Shown: in pieces, positions 21,480 to 35,410 of the stretch
Position numbering within the stretch: position 1 is the stretch's first letter
Layout: every line of letters begins with the position of its first letter
Assembly (NCBI GenBank): GCA_014898415.1
Contig: RCTD01000006.1
Location: 2,108,001-2,172,000 of the forward strand
Direction: 5' to 3'
Length of the DNA stretch: 64,000 nt
DNA from: Stromatinia cepivora
Taxonomy: Eukaryota > Ascomycota > Leotiomycetes > Helotiales > Sclerotiniaceae
The notes under the pieces: generated by a model
Seen by the model: only the letters and a program-made list of their open reading frames with translations
Told to the model about the DNA's origin: nothing
Databases searched by the model: none
Made by a program: the position numbers and the translations under genes

Positions 21480-24328
21480 CTTTCAAATTTGAATAACCTT
21501 TTTATTAATGATTAGAATTATCTTTTTCTTTTCTTTTTGATTTGAATATTAATATAATCTCAAATATATTCTATAACATTTAGATCAAAGGATTGAAATA
21601 GTTATATAATTTTCGTAATATTCAAGAATTTAAAATAATTTATAATACACTTAGATTTATCTATCAATATATTATTCATTACTAATTCAATTCTATTTGG
21701 ATATTTTCGAATTTCATTTTTATTATCCTTTGTTTTAAAAAGCCCATCGAATTAAAATTTTAAAAGAAATATGAAATATAATTCGTATATATAAATACAA
21801 TCAATTTTCTTTTTCGATCTATTCTCTTTTTTAATTATAATTTTACAATATTTTCCCTTTTGATTTCTTTATTCGAAACATGAATTAATTTGATTTACAA
21901 CTTATTTAAATATATTATTTATATTTTTTTCTATTTCTTCAATTTCGAATTTATCTTTCAATATAAACAATTACTATTTATAATATTTCTTTATTAAATC
22001 TTTCAATTGATTTAATTCTTCGAAGATTTATTTTTTGAATATTTTATAAAATTTTGAAAATTCTTCTCATTGGAAAATATTTATAAATTCTGCTTTTTGA
22101 TATATTTATTTTATAATGAATTATTTTATATCAAAATATAATTTATAGATTGAAAAATTGATTTGTATTTATTTATTTTTTTTAAAATATTAATTTGTTT
22201 TTTTATTTTATAATCCTAAGTTCTATAATTCTATTATTTATAGAAATAGCAAAAATCTTAAAAGTATTTCTATTTTTTTGTATTTGTTTTTGGGTTTTAA
22301 TGATATCGAGATTTATAAAATCGTATAATATAGATATCAAATATTGATGATTATAGATTGAAATTAATTTTAATAAATATATATTATAATATTCATTATG
22401 ATAGCAATTCTGATTTCAAATCTAGAATTTCTTTTTTCAATTTTTGATATCAATAAATTTATAAAGATTCGAATTACTCCTTACTAATATTTTCAATTCA
22501 TTTATAATTTTTTATTTCATCACTATAATCATTTTATAAGGAATCTTATTATTCAGAATTCTAAGATACTTCAATTTGGTATAAAAGGAAACGAATAATA
22601 TTTTATCTTATATTTTAAATTTATCGAATTTTATTACAACTTCTTATTCAATATTGATTAAAATATAAAGATTATTAAACTTTACTAAAAAGGAATTCAT
22701 TATTATAAATTCTAATATACCATTTATAATACTTTCTATATTCTTCTTTTTTTCTTATTATATTAATTCTTTCAATAAAAAGATTATATAAAATAATTTC
22801 TTTTACTTTATATTAAAAAATATAATATAATTTTTTAACAAATTTATAAATCCAATTTTTAACCTTAATATTCATTCTATTTAATTAAATCATTTGTTTT
22901 ATTTTCTTTAAATAAATCAGGATTTTTTATAATTTAATAAATTTAATAAATATATAAAAAAAAATAATTATATTAATACTTATTATAATTAATTGTTTAT
23001 AAAGATATATATTTTGAAATAAAAACTGTATATTAATCAATATAAATAATTTCAAGTTTTTATTTAAATTATAAATATCCTTTCAATAAATTTCTATTTG
23101 AATAAAAATATTATTTATGAAAGTATATAAATACATTAAATAATTTAAAGCTTTTGAATTTATATTATAAACAAAAACTTAAAAGATAAATATAAAATTA
23201 ATAAGTTTTGTATTATCGATAATAGAAAGTTTATAAACAAATTATTATTATTAAATAAAGAATTCTTAAATATAGATTTAAAATTTATTTATTATCTTCT
23301 ATATTAAAGAAATATTGGTTTCGAAGATATTCGATATAATAATCAAGTTTTTGAAATATATTTTAAAAATCTAAATATGATTTTGTAATTCAATGTTTTT
23401 TTATTATAAGATTAATTCAGAATTAGATATAAATCTGATTTAGATTGTATTGAGTTTTGAGTTTAAATTGGTTTTGTAGTATTAAAATATAAATTTTTAA
23501 ATTCGATTTATAAATTATTAATGTTTTGATAATTGATATATTTTTTGATTGAGATTTTGTTATTGAATTGATATTTTTGAATAGTTTTTTTTGCAAAATA
23601 AAATTGAATTGTTTTTATTTCTGAATAGTAGAATCTTTTGAAGAGTAGAATATATTATTATAATAATGGTAAAGGTTTTAAGTAATATAATGATATTTTA
23701 TAAAGGAAAAAAAAAGGTATTAGAAAGAATATTGATTATATAATGAATAGATATTTGAGATATCTATACAGATTAATTAGGAACAGATAATGAACCTGTA
23801 ACAATATTTGATTGATATATATTTGAAAGATAATAAGGATATTGATCAAATCGAAAAGTATAATTAAATATTCGAATTATTTATAATAAATATAGAATAT
23901 TATTTTCTATTTGTTATTTCTTATATATATATATTCCATAATACATATCTTTAAAATCGAATTTTTTAAAGAAGATCTTTATCTTAAATAATCCAATAAT
24001 TCATTAATTAAAGATAAAAGAATATAAATTTTTTTTGGTAATCTAATTGAAATTATAATAATTAATATATAATCGATAATTATTATTTTCCTTTGGAATA
24101 AATATAATCAAGGCTTTAATGAAACTAATTGAATAATAAATTCAATTTTTCTTTTAATATTTTTCAAAATACTTTTATAGAATTATTAATTCTTTTTCCG
24201 AAAATATATATATCGGATTTTATAAAGGAATAATTTTGGATTGAAAATCAATATAATATTTTATTAAATAATAATTAAAAAGTATATTGTTTTTATTTTC
24301 CCAAAAATTTTATTTGTAATTTTTATAT
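21480..24328. other. AT-rich, RIP-degraded DNA without recognisable gene
   Basis: Composition changes abruptly near 21480 to almost pure A/T with runs such as TTTATTTATT. All six frames are dense in stops. It is presumably an old repeat mutated beyond recognition; I could not assign it to any of the element families found further right. Confidence 0.7.
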
Positions 24329-24619
24329 TGTGAGAAAGTTGGGATATCAAGGCCTAACACATAGCTAGTTCGTAGTCATATAATCATATAACTCTTCGTA
24401 ATTAGATATAAAAAAGAGCTCTGCTCTCTTCTCCTTGAAAGAAATTAATCATTTTCTATTAGTCTTTTTATACCCTATTTATGTATAACCCAAATCATTA
24501 TCTAAATCTATTAATTTTACTATTTGAAGCTTTTATAATATAATCTGATCAATTCCAATTCCCATTTTTTCTTGTAGTATACTATCGGGATACATATATC
24601 TCGATCTACTTCTTTCATA
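24329..24619 (+). repeat. 5' LTR of the Gypsy element
   Basis: 291 bp, begins TGTGAGAAAG and ends with the mutated inverted match TTTCATA (TTTCACA in other copies). Contains a TATA-like ATATAAAAAAGAGC element in the middle. Differs from the 3' LTR almost only by transitions. Confidence 0.93.
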
Positions 24620-24620
24620 A

Positions 24621-24643
24621 TGATGATCCACACTGGATTCGAA
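24621..24643 (+). other. Candidate primer-binding site
   Basis: Starts two bases after the 5' LTR. Its reverse complement reads TTCGAATCCAGT followed by GTGGATCA and then TCA, i.e. the T-arm and 3' acceptor strand of a tRNA, with CCA changed to TCA by one RIP-type transition. The tRNA species is not identified. Confidence 0.6.
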
Positions 24644-25391
24644 TTGTACAGTTTATACTATACAAATATATCTGCAAGAAAACTATGATTGAAAAGAAAG
24701 TAGAATTAGTAGCTTGTAAATGAAGGGATGGGATTGATTCTGAAAGGATAATTCTTTCAAAAATATAGGATTGTCAAACTTTGAATAAAAAAGTTTTGAT
24801 TATCGAAGTTCCTTTACTTGTATTCATCTATTATATCGAAGACGAATCATTTTTCAACAGAACTATTATTTTACTCTCCATTTTGAAAGGAATATATCGA
24901 TGAAGGTTTTATTTGGGGATACAATTAATAACATTAAGAATATATTAGAACTCCAAATACAATAAAGTCCCCATTTGCAAACGAATCATTTATCTCTACG
25001 AACAAGAAAACTCTAATTCCGAGAACGACCTTAACTAAATACAACCAATTATATTAAAGGATCTTGAACGCTTTACATACTTTTAAAGCTATTTGAATAT
25101 CTAAATGTGTATTGGAGTAATAGAAAGGATTAAGTATAATACATTAAATTATTATCCTTAATATCGGCAATCAAAAATTTAAGATATATCTTAAAAAATT
25201 CTTAATTGAGGGATTTGAGATTTATATATTCCTTTGGAAGAAAGAAAACCCTGGGAAGGATTATATATATCTTTCTCTTTCTTTTGAAAACTTATCAAAG
25301 AAAAACTATAAATACTAAAAACTATTGAAAGCCAAATATTGAATCAGATTTTAATGAATTGAATATCTTTTAATTAAATTATAATAATATA

Positions 25392-27290
25392 ATGGATAAT
25401 TTTGATCTATCTACAAGATTGAGTCTCCTATAAAATGCTCTTCAAGAATCAGAGGATAATATTATTGCCCCAATTGTTAATCCTTTTGAATTCATCAAAG
25501 AATTCTCTATTAATAGTAACAGAAATCCTACTAAAAAAGAAGAAAAAACAAAGAAAACCAAAAAAGAAAAAGAAATAAATCAATAATAACAAAACCTATC
25601 AAAAATTCTATTTGCTATTTACACTAAGGATTATATATACATATTCTTTATTATATTATACACTAGAAATACTATTACCCCCATTTTCAATGGGATCGAT
25701 ATATCTAACTTCCTTACAATTTGGGATACCTTATAAGTTGATTGCAGTATATCCAATAAGGAAATACGAACTCGATTTCCTTAGTACTATAACCATACTA
25801 TTATTATCCAAATCAAATTTATACCAGAATATAACCCTATTAGATATAATTGGAAAGAAGGGTTGAGATCAGTATTATTCTAATGTTTTCGTAATTATAA
25901 TATCCAGCAAATGATAAGCATTCAAAACTTTCTTAATCAATTTATTAACAATCAGTATAACAAGAATGAAAAGGATTATAATATAAACCCAACAATAATA
26001 AAGGATTATATTGCCAAATTTGCATTTTCAGCTATTCAATTTATTGATAATCATATAATTATCGAATTCGAAACTGAAAGGATATTCCTGTATGGTCTGT
26101 ATATCTAAATGGGAAAGAAGATTATTAAACAATTTAAAATTGATTTTGATAATCCTATTTCTATGAATTTCAAAAGAATAATAGACGAAGCTTACAAATA
26201 ATACTTTTCTAAGGATTTTGTCGCCCGAATTTACGAAAGATCTAAATCTCATCAGATTACTATTTCCCAGGCTATATATGAATATATGAAAACCCTATTT
26301 ATCTCTGATACCAGTATAAAGCTTTATTTTTAAGGACAGGAGATAGAAAACGCTATAAATGAAATTATTGATCTTTTGGATAAGTTTAGTATAAATTATC
26401 TAAGGGCGAAAGTCAAAGGTACAAGGGATTCGAAGTTATCCTTTTCATTATTACAATATTAAACTATTTATTGAGGAGGTAATACAAAATATAATAATTA
26501 TTCTATTTAGAATAAACAAAAAGGAATTCTTTTTGATATAAATGAAGCTTACAAAAAGGATTATCTTTGTTACTATTGTTTTGGAAAATCTCTTTATAAT
26601 GATGATTATATTATAAAACAAAATTGCTCTAAGAAAATCGATGATATTAATATTAAACTATATTATTATAACGAATACAGAGTTTTTATATTTGGTCCTA
26701 AAGGATATCCCAACCCTTCCCTAATCTTCAGGCAAAAAGATTCCTTAGAGAACCATTAGGTTGAAATATATACAAAAACTTATAGGCTTGGTTAGTAAAA
26801 GAAGCAATTGGAGAAACCCAATACTAAGAATGGTTCGCCGAATTTCGGAATCTTTAGTATCGAAATTATAAGGAATATATTTATAAATAATATCAATTAT
26901 CGAAAAGGGGAAATTATCAATATTAATACAGTTACCCAATTTAAAGAAATCTCAAGACCATAAAGCCGATTATCTAAAAAGTCTAAATCGATAGGATGGA
27001 ATAGAATTGATAAGCCCCAAAAATCGTCAAACACTCCTCGAAAGGTATTATTCAGAATAATGGATTAAACTGAAAAAGAAAGGCTAAAGAAAGAATTCTT
27101 CAATGAAAATGAAACCATAGATATTAACGAAAGCGAAAAAGACAAAGCAAAAGAATCTTAGGGAGGGGAGGGCCTTCCTGAACTCGATGAAAATAGTATA
27201 ATGTGAAAGGATAGAATATCCAATTTTCGTATTAAATCTTTAAGAATAAAAAAGCAAGCATTAATTATTACTTATATCACAGAATCCCCG
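25392..27290 (+). pseudogene. Gag region of the Gypsy element
   Basis: Frame begins MDNFDLSTRLSLL at 25392 and stays in the same phase through the fragment at 25911 (MISIQNFLNQF). A degraded zinc knuckle (CYYCFGKS ... QNCSKK) at about 26565-26640 marks the nucleocapsid part. Interrupted by many TAA/TAG stops, so it is not translated as such. Confidence 0.75.
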
Positions 27291-27299
27291 ATAGAAATC

Positions 27300-30200
27300 T
27301 TGGAACGGATTTGTAGAATCAAAATCCCGATAATAATTGGGATTGTTTTTATATATATATCAGATCTTTTTAAACAAACTTTCAAAAAAATATTAATCGT
27401 AAATATCGAAGAACAAAAAAAGCTTTTCAGAAATTCAGAAATTCCTATTGAAAAAACTATAATAGTCTTAACAATTATTAATCATTTAAATATCTCCTTT
27501 AATTATCAATCAAAAGAAATATATAATATATCTATTATCATTATAATTTTTACAGATAAGAATATCAAAATTAACAGTATTATCGATTCGGGATCGATAA
27601 TCAATATGATGAGCCTGGAAGTTGCAAAAGAATTGGAATTCATAATATACGAATATAAGATAACAATGATTATTCTTAATAAAAGTGCCATCATCTTGTA
27701 TAGATTGATTAAAAATATAGAAATCAATTTTAAAGGAGTTAAAAATATTATCGATATCTTTATTTTGAATAACGCCAAAAACCTATTGCTACTAAAGATG
27801 CCATATCTGTTTATAGAAAAAATCGATTTTGAATACAAAGGAGATGAATAGATTATATAAATTACTGATAACAATAATGTTAATAGAACCGATTGCTAGA
27901 CGATTGAATCAAAACACAAAGCAGATGTTATAAAAACTAATTTTGAAAAGCCGGGAAAAGAATAAACAATGTAAATCCTAAAGATTGTATCAATGACCTC
28001 CCAAAAATCCTAAATGCCACTAAAAATGAAAGGAAATTTGAAGAATTCGTTAAAAACCATTTCCTAGAACTTTTGATTGGCATCCCAAATTTTAAAACAA
28101 TCTTAAATTCTATAAAGTTCAATATAGATATTGTTCAAATTGACCTTGACTTTGATATCGAAGATATATTTGACAATATTAAAGATTCGGAATTAAAAGA
28201 ATTTCAGAAATATTTTACTGTTAATAGTATTCATTTCGATTTGAAAGAATTTAGGGTAAAAAATAATATCTAAAAGAAACTAATCAATATCAAATCCGAA
28301 ATTCTCATTCCAATCAATAATATATATAAGAAAAAAAAGGACAAGATAAAACTTTCGGATAAAATAAAATATATCGATAAAGAAATCCTAGGAGGTAATC
28401 TTAATTAATTAGAATTGGAATATACAAAATATTTTAAATATCAATTATCAAATCCCTTTTCGAAATATTTGATATTATATTTCGATATTAAATCTGAAGA
28501 TTTCCGATTAATATAAGAATATTTAATATTGTTAAATATCGAAAATATACTTTGAAAATATAAAAAAGAACTTCTCCTTACACTATTACAGAATCAAAAA
28601 GTAGTATTAGCTTTTAACTAAACAGAAGCTGGCAATATCAAACCTTTAATTACTCTACTATAGATTATCAAGATAATATTATATAAGATCTGGCAAACTC
28701 CTGGTTTTATATTCCCTAAAGCCCTCTTACCAATAATTATCGAAATAATAAAAGACTATATCAAACAAGGTATATTAGAAAAAGGAGAAGAACCATACCG
28801 AAACCCTTAATACCTAATTAAAAAGAGTAAGGCTGATAAATACCATATCGTTATTGCAATAATAAAAGCAAATACTATAATCCTGCAAAACATAAATATA
28901 CCTCCAAATTTAAAGGAATTTGTTAAACAAATGATTAGATATTCATTAACATCCTTGATTAACTTCTTCTTTGGATATAATCAAATACTTCTAGATAAGA
29001 AGAATAAAAATATCACTATTATTATAACCTCTTTTAATCTAATAAGGTTCATTATTTTATCACAAAAGATTACTAATTCGGTCACTCAATTTGTAAGGAT
29101 TGTATTAAAGATATTATAGAATATTATACCTGATATTATTATATTTTACTTGAATGATATTGAAGTTAAGGATCCCAGAACTCGATATAGTAAAGCTGAA
29201 ATTAAACCTGGATTGAAGAAGTTCGTTATCGAGCATTTGAAAAACCTGGATGCTACAATGAAATGCATTGAATATACAGAATATATTATCAATATCAAAT
29301 CCAAATGGTATTACAATGGAATCCGAATTGTAAGCTATTATACTAATTCTAAAGGAAGAAGTCTTGATACTATCAAAATCATCAAGATACTTGAATAGCC
29401 ATCTTGTTCGAATAATCATAAAATTAGAATATTCCTTGAAATATATATCTTCTATCAATTTTGAATAGAGAATTTCGTCATTATTACAGAGCCTCTTTAT
29501 ATATTATTGAAGAAAGATATAGAATTCATTTGAACCGCTAATCATAATACTGTAATGATCTTGCTAAAAAACAAATTAACTTCGGCCCCAATCTTTCTTT
29601 CATTGACTTATTTATCTAAAACCGGAATTATTGTATTCGTTATCGATACTAGTTTAGTAGAATGGGGAGTTGTTTTAGGTCAAATATATGATAATAAATC
29701 TTGCATTGTTGTTAGGTATAAAAATGATATATGGAATTATACTGAACGAAATTATAATGCTATTAAAAAAGAATACAAGGGAGTATTCAAAACTCTGCAA
29801 AAATATAAAAGAAACCTTTATAATATTCATTTCCTTTTAGAAACTAATATAAATATACTTATAGCTCAATTAAATAGAGCAATTACAAATCTATCTAATA
29901 CTTTGATTACAAGATAGATTGCTTGAATCAAGCTCTTCGACTTTGATATCAGGTATATTCCTGGAAACAAAAACACTATTATAGATACCCTATCACAACA
30001 ACCGCGAATTGCTTCAAACAATATTGATAAAGAATATAAAGAAGATATTAATAATTCGATCATTGCAGATCTAAACTCGTTATAGATAGATCTGATAATG
30101 AATATAAATAGCTCCAAAATTTTAAGACCGTCTCAAATTTTGGAAGACGAAAATGAAAAGATACAAATGATCGTTTAATATATCATTACACTATAGAGAT

Positions 30201-31560
30201 CTAAAAATATATCAATAAAGGATTAACAAATTTTCAAAAAGGAAACTCTCAACTTTTGTATAAAAAATCGCTACCTATTCAGAATCCGGGGAGACAGATT
30301 ACCTCCCACTTATGTAATAGTAGATGACAACCTAATCGAAAAAGCAAAAATTATGGTTCGAGTATATGAAAAACTGGGTCACAAAGATCTAAAGTCATTA
30401 TATACTAAAGTATACAATTGTTATTGATGAAATAGGATATACAAAAATATGAAAAATTGGGTGATTTCTTGCTCCATTTGTCAATTCAAATCGTCCAAAC
30501 AAACAAATAAACCAATGATTACCATTTGAGCCTCAAATATTTGATATAAAATTGATATAAATATTACAAAAATGTTTAACAACTATAAATTCAAATGCTT
30601 CATTATTCTATAAGAAAATCTGAATAATTAGATAAAAGCTAAAGCCTTATAGAATATTACCTCGGAAATAATTGCCAAATTCCTTTATGAAGTAATCTAT
30701 CATTATAATCTTTTTAAAGAAATCATTATGAATAAAAGACCTAAGAACAAAGATACTATATTTGCTTATTGCAAAAAATATAAAATCAATAAAATCAAGA
30801 TATCAATCTATCATCTACAAATCAATGAAATAATAGAAAAAGGTTATTATTCTATTGTAAAAGTACTTTTCCGTTTATTATAAGAAAAACATAAATGATC
30901 TGAATGATTGGAAATAGTATTATTCATTAATCGCATCTCAATTTACAAATTAATAAACAAAACATTGTTTGAATTGATTTACGGACAGAAAACTATATTG
31001 CCTTTTGAAACTATATATACGATTTGAAGAATCCTTGATTAGGAAAGTATATAAACTCGGGAAGATTTATTAATCATTAAAGTATAACAATTAAAAATGT
31101 TAAATAAAGATATTGAAGAAACAATCCTTTACAAATGGTGTTATAGGGAAAATAATAAACTTCGATATAATCTCGATTGCAAAACACTGGATAAGAATAT
31201 TCGAACTGAAAATATAATTCTACATCACGATCTTTGGTCAAAAATCGATATATTTTGTAATACAAAACTTGCTTTCAAATAATACGAACCTTATAAAATG
31301 ACAAAAAAATTGAAGGGTCTTTCTATATACACCCTTAAAAAGATAAATAGTACCCCGCTTGATGGAATTTATACAAATATCCATCTTAAGAAATATATCT
31401 TACACTTAAATCTCTTTGTAGATAACAATTCTAAAGATTTATATAAATGAATAAATCAAAAGAATCGAGTTTTTAAATATCCATAATCTTTTAAACAAAA
31501 GATAATAAACAATCAAGGATTATTTTTTGTCCAATTATAAAATGATATAAAACCAAAAGG
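27300..31560 (+). pseudogene. Pol region: protease, RT, RNase H, integrase
   Basis: Aspartic protease with IIDSGS at about 27580; RT with FFFGYNQILLDKK (28965), TNSVTQFVRIV (29070) and a mutated active-site box YLND at about 29150; RNase H with FVIDTSLVEWGVVLGQ (29640); connection sequence RYIPGNKNTIIDTLS (29950); integrase zinc finger GHKDLKSLY ... CSICQ (30380-30490) and a C-terminal region around 31280-31440 (MTKKLKGLSIYTLKKIN). Protease is in phase with gag whereas RT is in another phase, so a frameshift lies between 27850 and 28070. Many in-frame TAA/TAG stops. Confidence 0.92.
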
Positions 31561-31864
31561 AAAAGAGTAAATATAACAAATCGAAAAAGAATTATTATTA
31601 TAAATTTCTAACCACTAATTAAAAAATTCGATAAAGAAAACTTTATAATTTTTAGGAGGGGAAAAGTATTTAAATCCTTTTTGAAAAAATTTATTATATT
31701 ATCGATTTCGCTTTTGAACAATTTACAAACAATTCCTAAACAATATTTGAACAATTCAATATTTTCTTTTTAAATCTGTTTTCTTTAATAACTTGATTTG
31801 AAATTACTAATTCTTTATTTGTATTCATTTTACCATTCATATAAGCTTTTATTTAAGTTTTGAT

Positions 31865-34456
31865 ATGATGTTTAAAGAAAAATCTAATCAGATTATGGCC
31901 TTTTGTTTTATTAACAATAATATCCCTTTTTTTATCCGATACAAGAATCATTCCTTTAATAGCAAAATCGAAGCATTTGTATTTATTGAAATTCTTAAAA
32001 TTAAGGAAAAATATAATGCTTTTGAATAATAATTTAATTACTTTATAAATATTGCTGACCTCGTTAAAGATTTTGTAAATGAAATAAAAGATCAGATCGA
32101 AGATCAAAAGTTCTATAAAACAATTGGTTTCTTTAAAATCGATTATTTTATTAAAAATAATAATACAATTCAATTTATCAAACAATACTATAATAAAACT
32201 AAAAAAGGTCTTAAAAATCTTGAAAGAATTTGGACAACCATTTAAGAAAAAGTTCTCATCTACCTTTAATCAGAAAATATAAATTTAAATAATACTTCAA
32301 CAAAAACAGATATAATCTATTATATCTTTCGCTTTAACCCTTAAATTCTTATAAAGTTTCTGAATAAATATATAACCGAACACCTTATACAAAAGAAAGA
32401 TAAGAAAGTCAAAAAGTATAGCCCTATAGATTTCCATATTATATATAGATTTATTATAAAAATTAATATAAAGAACAAAAAAGATTGAATATCTTTTCTT
32501 TACGATTTTACACAGAATCCTATTTTTAGAATCTATAAACTTATTTTCGATAATCTCGGGTTTCTAAAAGAATATTGTAAAAACGAAAACCCCTTTAAAG
32601 TTCAATAAAGGGATAAATCTATCCGCGAAATAATTATTACAAAAATTACCCCGGTATCCTTTAACAATAATAATGATGAAAAAGAATCTAATATTAAAAA
32701 ACAATTAAAAATAATTACTATATCAGATATCCTTTGTATACACCGATTTCTCCATTCCCAAATGATTATATCAATTTCGAAATTTACAATTGCGAATATC
32801 GATAAATGGGAAAAGAAAGGTTATCATTTTGATCTCTCAAAAAAAGCCTTTTTTCATTTATTTATTCTGGATAGATTTATACTTCATTGTTATATAATTG
32901 ATTATAATATTGAATTTGTTTTAAACAATAACGATTCAATCTTCAATAATTTTAAGACAATCTTAAATTCTTTATGGAAACTGAAAAGCTGCTCTTACAA
33001 TTTAGACTATCAATTTGAAAAAAGATAATACTCTTTAATGAACAATGGATATATTGCTGATCAAATAGAATGGAAAATTGTTGTATTGTTGGGAAAATAA
33101 ATCACTACGGATACTCTATATATATATTATTTGCATACCCTAACAAAACTTCTCAACCTAAAATCGAAGTATATTTCAACCAAGAAATTACAAAACAGAT
33201 TGATTATTATTACTAGGAACCAAAAGCGTATTAACGAAATGAGGTTGACAGAGGTATTCTACCCTTGGTTCCGTCTGTATCAATCCTTAGCTTTAGAACA
33301 ATCAAAGCAAACCCTCGGCCTTAATCGATTCAGTTCAATAAGGAACTTTTATTCCCCTAACTCTAACGAAACTCTCAAAAATAACCTTCTTCTACTAGGA
33401 CCATTAAATAGAGAATCCTTTGAAAACCAATTTACCCTACATATCCCTTCGTTTCAATATATTTTCGAATAAAGAAATAAATTCGATTTACGAAATATTT
33501 ACAAAGATATTTTCGCTACCTACGAATAGTATTTCCACAAAATCTTTAAAGAAGATCCATTTCCAAATTGTTACTTTTCGATCATTCAATTCCTTTTAAA
33601 ATACAATCCTGTTTTATAACATATCGCTATCCACACTCGAAAAAATAAAGAATTCCATTTTGTACCAATATCTTTGCCTATATTATATTTTCCTGATTAT
33701 AATAAAAAATTTAACCTTTATTATTTCTTCTTTAACCTTTTTCATCTAATTTCCAAAAGCAAATAAAAAGAAACTTCAAAAAGAATAATTATTATGATCG
33801 ACTTTTCTAAATCAAGGGAATCGATTAAAAGCTCCCATAAAAAATATCAAATCCTTACTCTTCATAAACTAAATAGCAATGACAATTTAATTCGGGAACT
33901 TTTAAAGAAGTATTCTTTCATCTATCAATTATAATATAATTTTGATTAAATAATAAAAAAGGAAGCTTTTTAGAAAATCGAATAAAAGAATCAATTTCGT
34001 TGAAGGACCTTGATTAGATCTGAATCCCAAGTAATTGTAATTCGATCAAATACTATTTTGAGATATACTGATTCTCCTGAATCCCATAAATCGATTTTAA
34101 TACCGATCTTCTATTTAACTATAACTTCAGATAAAAAGAATATAAAGGATAATAACTCCTATAAAAACCTTTAAAGATCTTTTCAAAATCAAATTATCCC
34201 CTTTGAATTAAACGAATTTAATAAAAAAGACCTTTATATCCCCCGACTCTTTTTTTTTAATATCAATTTTGTTCTATAAGATTATCTTTCTATAACCCTT
34301 TTAAAATACTTATCTTGGGATTTTAATATTGTAAAGGGAATAACAAACAAATTATTCGAAATCAACGATAATGAATTCGAGTTCTGATATAAACGATAGC
34401 GTAATCTTGCAATAACGGATCTGGCCACCCAATTTGAGGCAATTGGGAGGTCGTGA
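31865..34456 (+). pseudogene. Extra ~860-codon reading frame downstream of integrase, unknown function
   Basis: From ATG 31865 (MMFKEKSNQIMAFC) one phase can be followed to 34456, interrupted only by scattered TAA/TAG codons, as in the RIP-mutated gag and pol. Long protein-like stretches remain, e.g. DKWEKKGYHFDLSKKAFFHL (32800), RLTEVFYPWFRLYQSLALEQ (33240) and FPNCYFSIIQFLLKYNPVL (33560). It lies where envelope genes or added ORFs sit in other retroelements, but I see no signal peptide, clear membrane anchor or known domain. I do not recognise it. Confidence 0.6.
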
Positions 34457-34944
34457 ATCTAGTTGATGGAGAATCCCCTGCTGGGAAACCTCAATCTACA
34501 TTAAAGAAGCTCACTGGAAAAGAAAAAGAAATCGCAGGGCGAGAACCGATTCAGAATTAATTTGCAATACTATCCAGTCCATCCCCAACTGGATCTTCTG
34601 GAATACAAAGTACCGCTTCAATTCCTGATACGGATTGTAAGTTAGGTGGAGAATAGATAAATCGCCCTCCAGCAAAAAAGTCTTCTACAAGATCTAATAA
34701 TAAAAGAAAAGATTATTTCTTCAATGCTAGACAAAAACTTATAACGCTAAAAGTCCCTATTCATTATTCAAATCGTATTCAGAAATTATCAAAAAGTCCG
34801 ATTATAAATACAAAATCCATTACAAGATGTTTAGTTAAACATTCAAAAAAGATTGAAGATAAAAAAGATAATAAAAATACTTCTTAGGAATTTGAAACTT
34901 TTATTGAATTTGGTAGAAAAACGATAAAAGTAGATTTGGATTAA
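34390..34944 (+). pseudogene. Second short frame before the 3' LTR, unknown
   Basis: In another phase than the preceding frame, a Ser/Lys/Thr-rich hydrophilic sequence is readable with few stops: GNWEVVNLVDGESPAGKPQS, SSPSPTGSSGIQSTASIPD, then a basic part and the acidic end FIEFGRKTIKVDLD. The stretch around 34400-34640 is less AT-rich than its surroundings. Could be the C-terminal part of the previous frame after an indel or intron, or a separate small ORF. Confidence 0.4.
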
Positions 34945-35105
34945 TAAAAATTTAAAATATATTGTTTTTTTAAGATAATCTTAAAAATTATTTATTATTC
35001 TAATTCGTTAATACTCTAATTGGTTTTCCCTAATCTAATTGTTTTTTGATCTCTTTGGTTTTTACTTTTTGTAGTTATCCTGAGGCTAGATAGAATATAT
35101 ATTCC

Positions 35106-35119
35106 GGAAAAAGAAAGGG
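35106..35119 (+). other. Polypurine tract
   Basis: GGAAAAAGAAAGGG directly abutting the 3' LTR, the plus-strand primer of reverse transcription. Fixes the orientation of the element as plus. Confidence 0.8.
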
Positions 35120-35410
35120 TATAAGAAAATTGGGATATTAAGGCCTAACACATAACTAGTTTGTAATTATATAGTTATATAATTCTTTGTAATTAGATAT
35201 AAGAAAAAACTCTGCTCCCCTCTCCTTGAAAGAAATCAATCGTTTTCCATTAGTTTTTTTATACCCCATTTGTATATAATCCAAACCATTATCTAAACCT
35301 ACTAGTTTTATTATTTGAAGCCTCTATAATATAATCTGATCAATTCCAATTCCCATTTCCCCTTGCAGCGTGCTATCGGGACGCATGTATCTCGACCTAC
35401 CTCTTTCACA
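35120..35410 (+). repeat. 3' LTR of the Gypsy element
   Basis: 291 bp, ends CTCTTTCACA, followed by ATAT. Same length as the 5' LTR. Confidence 0.93.

Larger units (their letters stand above)
24329..35410 (+). mobile_element. Ty3/Gypsy LTR retrotransposon, 11.1 kb, RIP-inactivated, with extra ORF after pol
   Basis: Two 291-bp LTRs enclose a primer-binding site, gag, protease, reverse transcriptase, RNase H, integrase, a further large frame and a polypurine tract, in that order. Domain order RT-RNaseH-integrase defines Ty3/Gypsy. Flanks are ATAT on both sides (24325-24328 and 35411-35414), a 4-bp target duplication. All frames are broken mainly by TAA/TAG at former Gln or Trp codons, as RIP does. 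Two solo LTRs of the same family lie at 47757 and 55289. Confidence 0.93.
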
